A stretch of DNA of 37,818 nucleotides, taken from the NCBI GenBank assembly GCA_027490665.1, contig JAIXXP010000065.1, forward strand, positions 1 through 37,818, in the 5' to 3' direction. The translations under genes and the position numbers were made by a program. Below the pieces are notes generated by a model. It saw nothing but the letters and a program-made list of their open reading frames with translations. It was not told where the DNA came from and made no database searches. Shown here piece by piece: positions 16,439 to 23,983 of the stretch; the stretch's first letter is position 1, and each line of letters opens with the position of its first letter. Origin of the DNA: Cryomorphaceae bacterium (GTDB taxonomy: Bacteria > Bacteroidota > Bacteroidia > Flavobacteriales_D > Crocinitomicaceae).

Positions 16439-17659
16439 TCAGAAAAACTTACAACTGAAAATAGCGGTATCGTCTACATAGGGAAGGCCGCCTTTCCAAT
16501 CTTCGAGTTTGGAAAAAATGATGTCATTCATGTCTTCCATTTTGAGCGCAGAGAAAGAACGCACCTGCTTAATGAGTTGCTCAAGTCCAAATTGTGCGCC
16601 TTTTTCATTTTCGAGTTCAACAACACCATCGGTAAAAAGTACCATCGTAGATTTCGCCTGTAGTTGCATTTTGCCCACATGAACAAAAGGAAGTTCATCG
16701 AGCATGCCCAAACCAATACAACCATCCGTAAGCAGGGTTGTGGTCTTGCCACTCAAAATAAATGGCTGGTTATGCCCCGCATTGACATACTGCAATTGGC
16801 GCGTGTAGGCGTTGTAGTGAGCAATGAAAAACGTGATGAATTTTTCACCTTTCGCATTTTTCATAACTAACTTGTTGAGTTCTTCCATGAGGAAGGTGAG
16901 TTCAAAACGTTGGTATTTAAAGAGCGTGCGAATAGTTGCTTGAAAATTGGCCATCAGTAGGGCCGCAGTGATGCCCTTGCCACTCACATCACCTATACAA
17001 ATGATATATTCTTCGTCGCCGAGCGGAATAAAATCATAGAAGTCGCCACCAACCGCATGCCGAGGGATATAGCGCCCCGAAATATCCATTTTCTTATTAG
17101 AGGGCAATTCTTGCGGAAATAGCAATTTCTGCATTTCTGATGCCAGTTCGAGTTCTTTAGAAATTTGCTCCTTAATTACGTTCTGAGCACTTAGCTTGCG
17201 GTTTTCAAGTGCAACGCAGAGAATATTTGTAAGGGTATGTGCGAAAGAAAAATGGGCAAGTTCTAGTGCCTCTGTCTTGCTATTTGTTGAGAGAAGTAGA
17301 TAGGCGAGGGGTTTATCGTGGTGATCAATTGGAATGACCGCTTGAAAATCTTGAAGGATACTACTATTAGAAGAGGCAACAAGTGTAATTTCTTTAAAGC
17401 GCGAGAGTTCTGAGGTAACCTCATTTATGACGAGCTTGTTTTTATAACCACTTTTAACAGGTAGCAACCACTCTTCTTGCTTGAGGAGTAAAACAAAGCG
17501 GCTAAAATGCAATTGTTCTTTGAGAATGAAAGTAAAGATCCGATACAGCTGCTCAACAGCTATATTTGCATTAATGGCGTTTGTTAGCTCTAGAATGGAG
17601 TGTAGGCGGTGGTCCTTGAGTTCAAGGTGAGTTAAAGCTGATGATTGGCTATTTTGCAT
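16439..17659 (-). CDS. PP2C-type (SpoIIE) serine/threonine phosphatase with GAF-like sensor domain
   Basis: A 406-residue cytoplasmic phosphatase of the RsbU/SpoIIE type, which in other bacteria dephosphorylates anti-anti-sigma factors. The N-terminal half (about 20-155) looks like a GAF-type sensor; a short helical linker (about 160-182) precedes the PP2C domain (about 190-406). Metal-binding Asp residues are visible: Asp206 (GGDFYDF), Asp224 (IGDVSGKG), Asp344 (FTDGVVE) and Asp397 (YVDDTAIF). The start is the ATG at 17659; a TTG seven codons earlier lies inside the predicted -7 box. No anti-sigma or STAS gene is adjacent, so its target is unknown. Confidence 0.87.
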   Translation of the reverse strand: MQNSQSSALTHLELKDHRLHSILELTNAINANIAVEQLYRIFTFILKEQLHFSRFVLLLKQEEWLLPVKSGYKNKLVINEVTSELSRFKEITLVASSNSSILQDFQAVIPIDHHDKPLAYLLLSTNSKTEALELAHFSFAHTLTNILCVALENRKLSAQNVIKEQISKELELASEMQKLLFPQELPSNKKMDISGRYIPRHAVGGDFYDFIPLGDEEYIICIGDVSGKGITAALLMANFQATIRTLFKYQRFELTFLMEELNKLVMKNAKGEKFITFFIAHYNAYTRQLQYVNAGHNQPFILSGKTTTLLTDGCIGLGMLDELPFVHVGKMQLQAKSTMVLFTDGVVELENEKGAQFGLEQLIKQVRSFSALKMEDMNDIIFSKLEDWKGGLPYVDDTAIFSCKFF

Positions 17660-17677
17660 ATGAGACGCCTGTTGCGG

Positions 17678-17685
17678 CAAATGTA
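17678..17685 (-). promoter_or_regulatory. Predicted -7 box of the SpoIIE-type phosphatase gene
   Basis: TACATTTG on the minus strand matches TAnnTTTG, 18 bases upstream of the ATG at 17659. It overlaps the alternative TTG start (17678-17680) and so argues against that start. No clear -33 box. Confidence 0.45.
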
Positions 17686-17785
17686 AACGCTTTGCACATA
17701 GCGCGAATTGAGAGCACTAATAACTTATGAAAGTGAAGTTGTTCAAAGCGGTTTTTGAATTTCGTGCATTTCTGTAAAAAAGTTC

Positions 17786-17815
17786 TTGTTTTTCAAGAAG
17801 AAATACCTATCTTTG
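17786..17815 (+). promoter_or_regulatory. Promoter of rpmE, with overlapping inverted repeat
   Basis: TTG (17786-17788), 19-base spacer, TATCTTTG (17808-17815): full Bacteroidota consensus. The inverted repeat TTCTTG-N5-CAAGAA (17783-17799) covers the -33 element and the start of the spacer, a position where a repressor could block RNA polymerase. Start codon is 26 bases after the -7 box. Confidence 0.82.
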
Positions 17816-17841
17816 CATTCCATTTTCGAAAAGTAATACAA

Positions 17842-18096
17842 ATGAAAAAAGATATCCATCCTTCAGATTACCGCCTAGTAGTGTTCAAAGACATGTCTAA
17901 CGAGTATGCGTTTATTTGTCCTTCTTGCGCTGAAACCAAAGAAACTATTTCTTGGGAAGACGGCAACGAATATCCATTAGTGAAGCTCGATATCTCACAC
18001 AAGTCTCACCCGTTCTTCACAGGTATTGCACAGTTCGTGGATACAGCCGGACGTATCGACAAATTCAAAAACCGTTACGGTCGTCACATGAAATAA
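17842..18096 (+). CDS. rpmE: 50S ribosomal protein bL31, type B
   Basis: bL31 of the 84-residue type B class, forming part of the bridge between subunits. It begins MKKDIHPSDYRLVVFKDMSN and contains KSHPFFTG and DTAGRIDKFKNRYG, all family blocks. The ATG at 17842 is 26 bases after the -7 box. Oddity: type B proteins usually lack the zinc-binding cysteines, yet Cys26 and Cys29 form a CPSC motif where type A has its first Cys pair, while the second pair (before HPFFTG) is replaced by HKS. A strong terminator follows; the gene is monocistronic. Confidence 0.96.
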   Translation: MKKDIHPSDYRLVVFKDMSNEYAFICPSCAETKETISWEDGNEYPLVKLDISHKSHPFFTGIAQFVDTAGRIDKFKNRYGRHMK

Positions 18097-18124
18097 TTGA
18101 GAAAACTTTCTCTACTACATATTT

Positions 18125-18151
18125 AAAGGCTCCAATTTGGGGCCTTTTTTT
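18125..18151 (+). terminator. Rho-independent terminator after rpmE
   Basis: AAAGGCTCC (18125-18133) pairs with GGGGCCTTT (18139-18147; one G-T pair) around a five-base loop AATTT, followed by T-run to 18151. It lies 28 bases after the rpmE stop and before the convergent threonylcarbamoyl-AMP synthase gene. Confidence 0.88.
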
Positions 18152-18200
18152 ATGGCTTTTGTTTTCTATAACTTGCTATTTGGTTTCTAGCGTAAATTTT

Positions 18201-19154
18201 CTAACGCGCAAATTTTGCAGCTGCCCGCGATAGCCGATCGTTCATGGCAAGCCCGAGTCCATGGTTAGGAAAGGGCTCTACATATATTTTTTGAACTTGG
18301 GCCGCGTCGGCCTCGTGCAGTGCAGCATATAAATTACGTGCGGCTTCAGTGAGCGCTGCATCCTGACTCAATACTAAGTGTGGGCCAGTGATAAGCTCAT
18401 TTTTTCCGATTGTAATTTGCAGCGCATTTTTGTTTTCATCGGAGGGTTTGTAACCTAAAAACAAGGGGGTTTGGGTTGCGTAGTGGTGTTTGACCATCCC
18501 GCTAGTTAGTACGCCGCTGTGTTCATGTACCTTTGCTGCGGGGCTGTAGCCCAATACTTCGGCGAGCGCTTCTGTGGTTATGCCACCGTGTCGGTAAATC
18601 AGTACGCGTGCGTTCTCGAGGCCAATAATAGTAGATTCCAAACCTTCCCAGCAAGCACCGCCATCGAGAATATAAGGAATGCGACCACTGAGCTGTTCAT
18701 GTACGTGCGAAGCTGTTGTTGGACTCAGTTGGCCGTACAAATTGGCGCTAGGTGCAGCAAGGGGCCTGCCGAGTTCAGTAAGCAGTTCTTGCAGTGCAGG
18801 ATGCTTCGGAAAGCGAATGGCAACGGTGTCTTGCCCCCCAGTAATGAGTGTACTGACCAAACTGCTTTTGGGAACAATAAAGGTGAGTGGGCCAGGGCAG
18901 AAGACACTTGCCAATTGTTGGAATACTTCGGGAAATACTTCGATGTAAGGCAAAGCTTGTGCTAGGCTTGCAAAATGTAAGATCAGCGGGTTCGATGTTG
19001 GACGGCCTTTGGCTTTGAAAATATCCAAAACAGCGTCGTCGTTGTTGGCGTCTGCAGCTAAGCCGTAGACGGTTTCGGTCGGGACACCAACGGTTTGGCC
19101 ACTTTGAAGTAAAGTGAGTGCTTTGTTGAGGTCTGTACCAATCTCGGTGTTCAT
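18201..19154 (-). CDS. tsaC: L-threonylcarbamoyladenylate synthase (Sua5/YrdC type)
   Basis: Makes threonylcarbamoyl-AMP from threonine, bicarbonate and ATP for the t6A37 modification of ANN-decoding tRNAs. The N-terminal YrdC domain shows VGVPTETVYGLAADA, KAKGRPTSNPLILH and RPLAAPSANLYG with the conserved Lys/Arg and Ser-x-Asn. At 317 residues it is the long Sua5 form: after about residue 205 a linker containing SGMVKHHYAT and a C-terminal Sua5 domain follow. The start is the ATG at 19154, only four bases after a perfect TAnnTTTG box. It is divergent from the response-regulator gene. Confidence 0.92.
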   Translation of the reverse strand: MNTEIGTDLNKALTLLQSGQTVGVPTETVYGLAADANNDDAVLDIFKAKGRPTSNPLILHFASLAQALPYIEVFPEVFQQLASVFCPGPLTFIVPKSSLVSTLITGGQDTVAIRFPKHPALQELLTELGRPLAAPSANLYGQLSPTTASHVHEQLSGRIPYILDGGACWEGLESTIIGLENARVLIYRHGGITTEALAEVLGYSPAAKVHEHSGVLTSGMVKHHYATQTPLFLGYKPSDENKNALQITIGKNELITGPHLVLSQDAALTEAARNLYAALHEADAAQVQKIYVEPFPNHGLGLAMNDRLSRAAAKFAR

Positions 19155-19158
19155 GTAG

Positions 19159-19166
19159 CAAAGTTA
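19159..19166 (-). promoter_or_regulatory. Predicted -7 box abutting the tsaC start
   Basis: TAACTTTG on the minus strand matches TAnnTTTG exactly and ends four bases before the ATG, so the RNA would begin at or next to the start codon. No -33 TTG at 19 bases was found. Confidence 0.5.
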
Positions 19167-19197
19167 GTGTAAACTTAAAAAAAGTACTTGTTTTTAC

Positions 19198-19227
19198 TTG
19201 AACAAATGATTTTTGCGTGTACCTTTG
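19198..19227 (+). promoter_or_regulatory. Promoter of the LuxR-type response regulator gene
   Basis: TTG (19198-19200), exactly 19 bases, then TACCTTTG (19220-19227): complete Bacteroidota consensus. The ATG at 19249 follows 21 bases after the -7 box. Confidence 0.82.
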
Positions 19228-19248
19228 TGTAGAACAATTCTAAATAAG

Positions 19249-19926
19249 ATGCAAGTCATTCTCGCCGACAGCAATGAGCTCATCCGTTTGGGTTTAAGAA
19301 CCATCTTAAACGCCCAAACGGGTATCAGTATAGCAGGCGAAGCCAAAAACCAAGACGAGCTCTTGGCGCAGCTCAAAACCTTCGGCGCCGACGTCGTGCT
19401 CATCGACTTCACCTCCCACGGCTTCAGCATCGATATCGTTCCAAAGGCACTCTCCAAATTCAAAGATTTACGCTTTGTAGCGATTACCGAAGCCCAACAT
19501 GCGCCAATTCTCATTGACGCGCTCAAGTCTGGGGTAACGAGCTATGTCAAAAAAGATTGCGAACTCGCCGAAATCATAGACGCTGTTAAAGAAACCGCTC
19601 AAGGCAAGCAGTTTTTCTGTGGTCAAATTTTAGAAACCATCCAAAAAGCGAATATAGACCTATCAGAGCTCAATACTGAGGAATTTAGTTGCGGCCCGGT
19701 TGTGCTTTCCGACAGAGAAAACGAAATCATTACGCTCATCGCCGAAGGGCAAACCAACGAGCAAATTGCCGAGTTTCTTTTCTTGAGCAAGCACACTGTT
19801 AATACGCACCGCAAAAACATCATGGCCAAATTGGGTGTAAAGAACACCGCTGGCATCGTAATGTACGCCGTGAAGACCGGTTTGGTGTCGCCAAATCGCT
19901 TCTTGTTTGCCCCTAGTCTGAACTAA
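19249..19926 (+). CDS. Two-component response regulator, receiver plus LuxR-type HTH (NarL/FixJ family)
   Basis: A 225-residue transcription regulator. The receiver domain (1-120) begins MQVILADSNELIRLGLRTIL, has the phospho-acceptor Asp53 in VVLIDFTSHG and the conserved switch region VAITEAQ and SYVKKD. The LuxR-type HTH (about 158-218) reads LSDRENEIITLIAEGQTNEQIA with recognition helix LSKHTVNTHRKNIMAKLG. No histidine kinase is adjacent, so it is an orphan regulator here. The ATG at 19249 is the normal receiver start and lies 21 bases behind a consensus promoter; a 12-codon upstream extension would reach into that promoter. Its stop directly abuts the stop of the convergent TonB receptor gene. 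Confidence 0.9.
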   Translation: MQVILADSNELIRLGLRTILNAQTGISIAGEAKNQDELLAQLKTFGADVVLIDFTSHGFSIDIVPKALSKFKDLRFVAITEAQHAPILIDALKSGVTSYVKKDCELAEIIDAVKETAQGKQFFCGQILETIQKANIDLSELNTEEFSCGPVVLSDRENEIITLIAEGQTNEQIAEFLFLSKHTVNTHRKNIMAKLGVKNTAGIVMYAVKTGLVSPNRFLFAPSLN

Positions 19927-22569
19927 TTAAAAGGCGACGCTAAATTTCAGATTGAAAAGCCGCTGCGTCAGGTAATTTGGCACCGAGTAAAACTTCCCTT
20001 GCACATCCTGAATCCACTGCTTTGAAAGCACGTTGTTCACCCCAAGAATATTAAAGATCTCCAAAGAAATGAGTGCTTGATCGAGTGCTTGCCAACCTTT
20101 TTTACCCTGTCTGATTTCGGATTTATTGTGCAATAAATCATAAGAAAGTCCGAGGTCTACTCTAAAGTAAGAACGGATGCGCAGTGTATCTTTATAGCGC
20201 GTAAAGTCAGGCGGGCCGTATGGCAGTCTTGAGCCATACTGCAAGCCCATTTGTACTTTAAAGGCTTCATAACCTGGCATTTGGTCTTGTACAAGAGCGC
20301 CAAATGTGAGCCATTGGTCGGTTGGGCGCGGAATAAAACCGGGTAAAATGACAGCGGAATCTACTACAGTTTGGTCTTCGCTGTAGCCAAAAATGATGCG
20401 TTCGCCAGCAGCGTTGTAGTAGTTGGTGTAGGAATCACCTTTAATATCTTCTTTAGTGGAGAGTAAACCCAATTTGAAGAAAGATTGAATGCCTTCGACA
20501 AACTCGCCATGTACGTTGATGTCTAAGCCATAAGCGTAACCAACTGCGTTGTTGTTGGCGTAGTAACGAGTACGCACGTTTTCGATTTCGTAGGGGTTGA
20601 GGTCCCAGAGGTATTTGTAGTAGAGTTCGGTATTGAGTTTGAATGGCGTTTGGCGTCCCCACATTTGAAACAGGAATTCAGAACCTGCCACCACATGCAA
20701 TGATTTTTGAGCCAGCACCCCTAATGCGAGTTGACCGTCAAAGGTGCGGAATTCGCGGTAAAATGGTGGCTGGTAATAAAGCCCGGTCGAGAACTTGAAG
20801 AGCAAGCCACGGCGCACGGCCTTCCCATTTTGCCACATGTAGGCCGCAGGTGCATACGAAAAACTCAAGCGTGGCGTGAAGTAAGGTTCTTTATTGATAC
20901 TTGTATAGCCACCGCGGAGTCCGAATTGGAAATTGAGTCTGCGGGTAGAGATATCGAGGGTGTCAGCCCAGTTTTTTTTGTGGCCATTTTCTTCATAAAC
21001 ACCCGATACAATTTTGTTGCGTTGCACTTTTGTCCAGGAATTGGACCATTGCACAAAAGCAGTGCTGCGGTAGCCATCCAGCGCAAGGTTTCCTTTGATT
21101 GTCTCGAACAAAACAATAGAATCGGGTTGTGTTTGTGGGAGGCTGTAGCCCGAAGAGTCGATCAGGCGCCACTCGCTGAGCTGGTCTTTGAAGTGGTCGG
21201 CCTGGACCTGAAAACCCCATGAAATTTCGTTGTAGCGTTTGCGGTTTTTATTGACGTCGGTAAAACCGTCTTGGATTAAATAGCTGCCATTGTGGTAGAC
21301 CGAAAAAATTTGGGCCCGCAAGCGGTTGCGGCCATGATTGAGAAAACCACCTACGCCGAGTGTGGCAATGGAGTCTCCAAATTCTTCTTTCGAAGGGTCG
21401 GTCTCGAGTTCATTGATGTAGTATTGCCCGAGAATATCGAAATACTCGCGTTCGTCTGACTCAAAAGCCGAGGCGTAAAAATCGAGTTTGAGTTGATCTT
21501 TGGCGTATTTCAAGGATGTGCCGCCCATAAGGGTCTGGAAGTTCGAATTTTCTTGACCTTCAAAATAGATCATGAGGCGATATGCTTCGTTGGCAGTCCC
21601 GAAATCGGATTGTGCAGTTTGGGGTGCAAAGCGGTAAGCGTTGGTCGAGAAGTGTCCGAGGAAACTCCAGGTCCATTTTTCATTGAGTTGGTAATTGGTC
21701 AGGATTTGCGCATCGGCAAACACCGGGTTGTAGGCTCCTTTTGTAGGGAGCGTATTGAGGAAATAACCGTTGGATCTATAGCGGGCGCCCACCAAAAAAT
21801 TAAAGCGCTGACTCACGGCCTCTTCTACGTGCGCCTCAACCCCAAGTAAGGATGCCATTGCTGAAGCATGAAAAGCGTCGGGGGTTTTGTAAGTAATATC
21901 CAAAACAGAGCTCAGGCGATCGCCGTAGTTGGCTGCAAAACCACCCGCACTAAAGCGCACATCCTCGACCAAAGAAGAATGGATAAAACTCATGCCTTCT
22001 TGCTGTCCGCTGCGCGTTAAAAAAGGGCGAAATACTTGAAAGCCATTGACATAAACTAAGTTTTCGTCGTAGTTGCCACCGCGTACGTTGTAGTTGGAAG
22101 TAAGTTCGTTGTTGGAGGTAGCGGCGGTGGTGAGGGTGAGGGTTCTTTCTAAGCCCACAATTCCTTTCAAGTTGAGTGGCGGCAGTTTTTCGATTTCAAA
22201 AGGGTTTTGCCCTTCTTGGCGCACAACCACACCACGGTTGTCTTGGATGGCGAAACTTTGATCGGGTAATTCTTGTAGTGTTTTTTTGTCGGTAATGAGG
22301 GTGTTTAACGTGAGTTTGGTTTCTTCGTAGAAATACAGGATTTCGATCAATTGGCCCACTTGGATGTTCTGAAAAGCATAATAACCTTCTTGGTCTGTAG
22401 TGGTTTCTGAAGCGATGTTAACCGAGCGGTTGTCGAGAACCATAAGCTGGACTTTAGCGCCCACAGCTGGTTTCTTTCCTTTGAGGTAGCAATGCCCAAA
22501 GACAGTGATGTCTTGTGACCAATAGAGCAGGGGAGAGGTGAGCAAGAAAAGAAGTATAAGCTGCTTCAT
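19927..22569 (-). CDS. TonB-dependent outer-membrane receptor with carboxypeptidase-regulatory-like N-domain
   Basis: An 880-residue outer-membrane importer. The ATG at 22567-22569 yields a signal peptide MKQLILLFLLTSPLLYWSQ. A CarboxypepD_reg-like beta-sandwich follows (about 20-105: ITVFGHCYLKGKKPAVGAKV, TDQEGYYAFQNIQVGQ), then the plug (about 120-225: SNYNVRGGNYDENLVYVNG, FSAGGFAANYGDRLSSVLDI) and a barrel ending in a terminal aromatic, NLKFSVAF. There is no SusD partner, so this is not a Sus-type pair; the substrate is unknown. The importer at 4233-6930 is too far to be called a partner. It is divergent from the RimB-like gene. Confidence 0.9.
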   Translation of the reverse strand: MKQLILLFLLTSPLLYWSQDITVFGHCYLKGKKPAVGAKVQLMVLDNRSVNIASETTTDQEGYYAFQNIQVGQLIEILYFYEETKLTLNTLITDKKTLQELPDQSFAIQDNRGVVVRQEGQNPFEIEKLPPLNLKGIVGLERTLTLTTAATSNNELTSNYNVRGGNYDENLVYVNGFQVFRPFLTRSGQQEGMSFIHSSLVEDVRFSAGGFAANYGDRLSSVLDITYKTPDAFHASAMASLLGVEAHVEEAVSQRFNFLVGARYRSNGYFLNTLPTKGAYNPVFADAQILTNYQLNEKWTWSFLGHFSTNAYRFAPQTAQSDFGTANEAYRLMIYFEGQENSNFQTLMGGTSLKYAKDQLKLDFYASAFESDEREYFDILGQYYINELETDPSKEEFGDSIATLGVGGFLNHGRNRLRAQIFSVYHNGSYLIQDGFTDVNKNRKRYNEISWGFQVQADHFKDQLSEWRLIDSSGYSLPQTQPDSIVLFETIKGNLALDGYRSTAFVQWSNSWTKVQRNKIVSGVYEENGHKKNWADTLDISTRRLNFQFGLRGGYTSINKEPYFTPRLSFSYAPAAYMWQNGKAVRRGLLFKFSTGLYYQPPFYREFRTFDGQLALGVLAQKSLHVVAGSEFLFQMWGRQTPFKLNTELYYKYLWDLNPYEIENVRTRYYANNNAVGYAYGLDINVHGEFVEGIQSFFKLGLLSTKEDIKGDSYTNYYNAAGERIIFGYSEDQTVVDSAVILPGFIPRPTDQWLTFGALVQDQMPGYEAFKVQMGLQYGSRLPYGPPDFTRYKDTLRIRSYFRVDLGLSYDLLHNKSEIRQGKKGWQALDQALISLEIFNILGVNNVLSKQWIQDVQGKFYSVPNYLTQRLFNLKFSVAF

Positions 22570-22574
22570 TGTTA

Positions 22575-22582
22575 CAAAGTTA
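22575..22582 (-). promoter_or_regulatory. Predicted -7 box abutting the TonB receptor start
   Basis: TAACTTTG on the minus strand matches TAnnTTTG and ends five bases before the ATG at 22569, implying a leaderless or nearly leaderless message. No -33 TTG at the usual spacing. Confidence 0.5.
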
Positions 22583-22649
22583 CAATCCTTAACGACCATT
22601 TCCGCGCTTTATTTGCTTTTCGCTCATTTTCATGTAGCAGAAGTTTGCT

Positions 22650-22657
22650 TACATTTG
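22650..22657 (+). promoter_or_regulatory. Predicted -7 box abutting the rimB-like start
   Basis: TACATTTG matches TAnnTTTG and ends four bases before the ATG at 22662. A -33 TTG is not seen at 19 bases. It is divergent with the equivalent box of the TonB receptor gene 67 bases away. Confidence 0.45.
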
Positions 22658-22661
22658 TTTT

Positions 22662-23108
22662 ATGTTGCCTCAAGACAAAACAATCATTGGCCGCAGAGAA
22701 CTCGCTGCATTGCCGGACTTCGGTCTGGAGCAAGTAAAGGTGAAGGTCGATTCCGGCGCCTACACCTCTAGTATCCATGTGAGTACTTGTTACGAACAAC
22801 AAGGTCAATTGCATGTCGTTTTCTTGGACAACAAACATCCTGGTTTTACAGGGCACGAAATGCATTTTAAAGAATTCCGTACCAAAAAAGTCAAGAGTAG
22901 CAATGGCGAAGTGCAGGAACGGTATTTTGTATTTGGCACTATTTGTATTGCAGGCCTTACCATCCAGACCGAATTCTCCTTGACGGTCAGAAAAGGCATG
23001 CGCTATCCCATTTTATTAGGCCGAAAAATACTCAACAAATACTTTCTGATCGACACCAGTAAAAAATACCTTTATCATCCAATACAACAACAACAACAAC
23101 AAGCATGA
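22662..23108 (+). CDS. RimB-like ATP-dependent zinc protease / retropepsin-fold protein (DUF785)
   Basis: A 148-residue single-domain protein of the DUF785/RimB family, a retropepsin-like aspartic protease fold that partners RimK-type ligases and is thought to trim their products. Motifs: [15 protein letters not shown] (9-23), the active-site region [13 protein letters not shown] (27-39; Asp30-Ser-Gly instead of the commoner Asp-Thr-Gly) and [10 protein letters not shown] (115-124). The tail is six glutamines encoded by a (CAA)6 tract, then Ala and stop. The stop overlaps the rimK start (ATGA). It is first of four genes, RimB-RimK-deacylase-M14 peptidase. Confidence 0.88.
   Translation: MLPQDKTIIGRRELAALPDFGLEQVKVKVDSGAYTSSIHVSTCYEQQGQLHVVFLDNKHPGFTGHEMHFKEFRTKKVKSSNGEVQERYFVFGTICIAGLTIQTEFSLTVRKGMRYPILLGRKILNKYFLIDTSKKYLYHPIQQQQQQA
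23085..23102 (+). repeat. (CAA)6 trinucleotide repeat before rimK start
   Basis: Six perfect CAA units encode the C-terminal Gln6 of the RimB-like protein and end two bases before the rimK ATG at 23105. The tract thus occupies the ribosome-landing region of rimK. Gain or loss of units would lengthen or shorten only the Gln tail without a frameshift. Confidence 0.97.
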
Positions 23109-23983
23109 AAATTGCCATTCTCTCCAGAAATTCCCATTTATACTCTACACGCAGGTTGGTAGAAGCTGCAGAAGCAGCAGGCCACGAAGCGCATGTCATT
23201 GACCACCTCAAGTGCAATATTGAAATCGAACAAACTGGTCCAGCACTTTATTACCACAACCAATATCTGAAAGGTTTTGACGCCGTGATTCCGCGCATTG
23301 GCGCATCAGTTACTTTTTATGGAACCGCTGTGGTGCGTCAGTTTGAAATGATGAACGTATTTACAGCCGTGGGTTCTCGCGGCATTATCCATTCCCGCGA
23401 CAAACTCCGCTGCTTGCAAGTGCTGTCAAAAGAAGGAATAGGCTTGCCAAAAACGGTTTTTACCAATTACTCAAAAGATGTCAAACATGTGGTGAAAAGC
23501 GCAGGCGGCGCCCCTGTTGTTCTGAAATTACTAGAAGGAACACAAGGTTTGGGCGTTGTTTTGGCCGAAAACCTCAACGCCGCGCAGTCGGTTCTAGAAG
23601 CTTTCAATGGCCTTAAAGCACGTGTCATTGTTCAGGAGTTCATTCGCGAAGCCAAAGGTGCAGACATCCGTGCATTTGTCGTAGACGGGGAAGTTGTAGG
23701 CGCCATGAAACGCCAAGGCTTGCCGGGCGAGTTCCGTTCTAATTTGCACCGCGGCGGCAGTTCCGAAGTCATTGAGCTCACCACCGAAGAAAAATACACC
23801 GCTATCCTCGCTGCCAAAGCAGTTGGTTTGGGAATTGCCGGCGTAGATTTACTGCAATCTGAGCGCGGTCCGTTGGTCTTGGAAGTAAATTCATCACCAG
23901 GCCTCGAAGGCATCGAAAAAACGACCCAAACCGATATCGCAGGCAAAATCATTGCCTATATTGAAAGAAATGTCAAGCGCTAA
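23105..23983 (+). CDS. rimK: RimK-type ATP-grasp ligase (ribosomal protein S6 glutamate ligase-like)
   Basis: A 292-residue ATP-grasp enzyme; E. coli RimK adds glutamates to the C-terminus of ribosomal protein bS6. It starts [21 protein letters not shown]. The ATP-grasp body has [37 protein letters not shown], the arginine-rich FRSNLHRGG loop and the metal-binding [14 protein letters not shown] end. All positions expected for catalysis look intact. It overlaps the RimB-like stop by four bases and the deacylase start by 14 bases. The real acceptor is unproven: bS6 is not in this window and RimK-type enzymes also modify other peptides. Confidence 0.93.
   Translation: MKIAILSRNSHLYSTRRLVEAAEAAGHEAHVIDHLKCNIEIEQTGPALYYHNQYLKGFDAVIPRIGASVTFYGTAVVRQFEMMNVFTAVGSRGIIHSRDKLRCLQVLSKEGIGLPKTVFTNYSKDVKHVVKSAGGAPVVLKLLEGTQGLGVVLAENLNAAQSVLEAFNGLKARVIVQEFIREAKGADIRAFVVDGEVVGAMKRQGLPGEFRSNLHRGGSSEVIELTTEEKYTAILAAKAVGLGIAGVDLLQSERGPLVLEVNSSPGLEGIEKTTQTDIAGKIIAYIERNVKR

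Noticed and set aside
18519-18965. 148-codon plus-strand open frame opposite tsaC
   Set aside because: It is antisense to a well-supported gene, has no family-like sequence, no promoter box and Cys/Thr-rich composition typical of a shadow frame.
20731-21222. 163-codon plus-strand open frame inside the TonB receptor gene
   Set aside because: Antisense shadow of the barrel region; no start context or recognisable domain.
23085-23102. (CAA)6 as an on/off phase-variation switch
   Set aside because: Units are three bases and in frame in the RimB-like gene, so slippage cannot frameshift; only a quantitative effect on rimK is possible.
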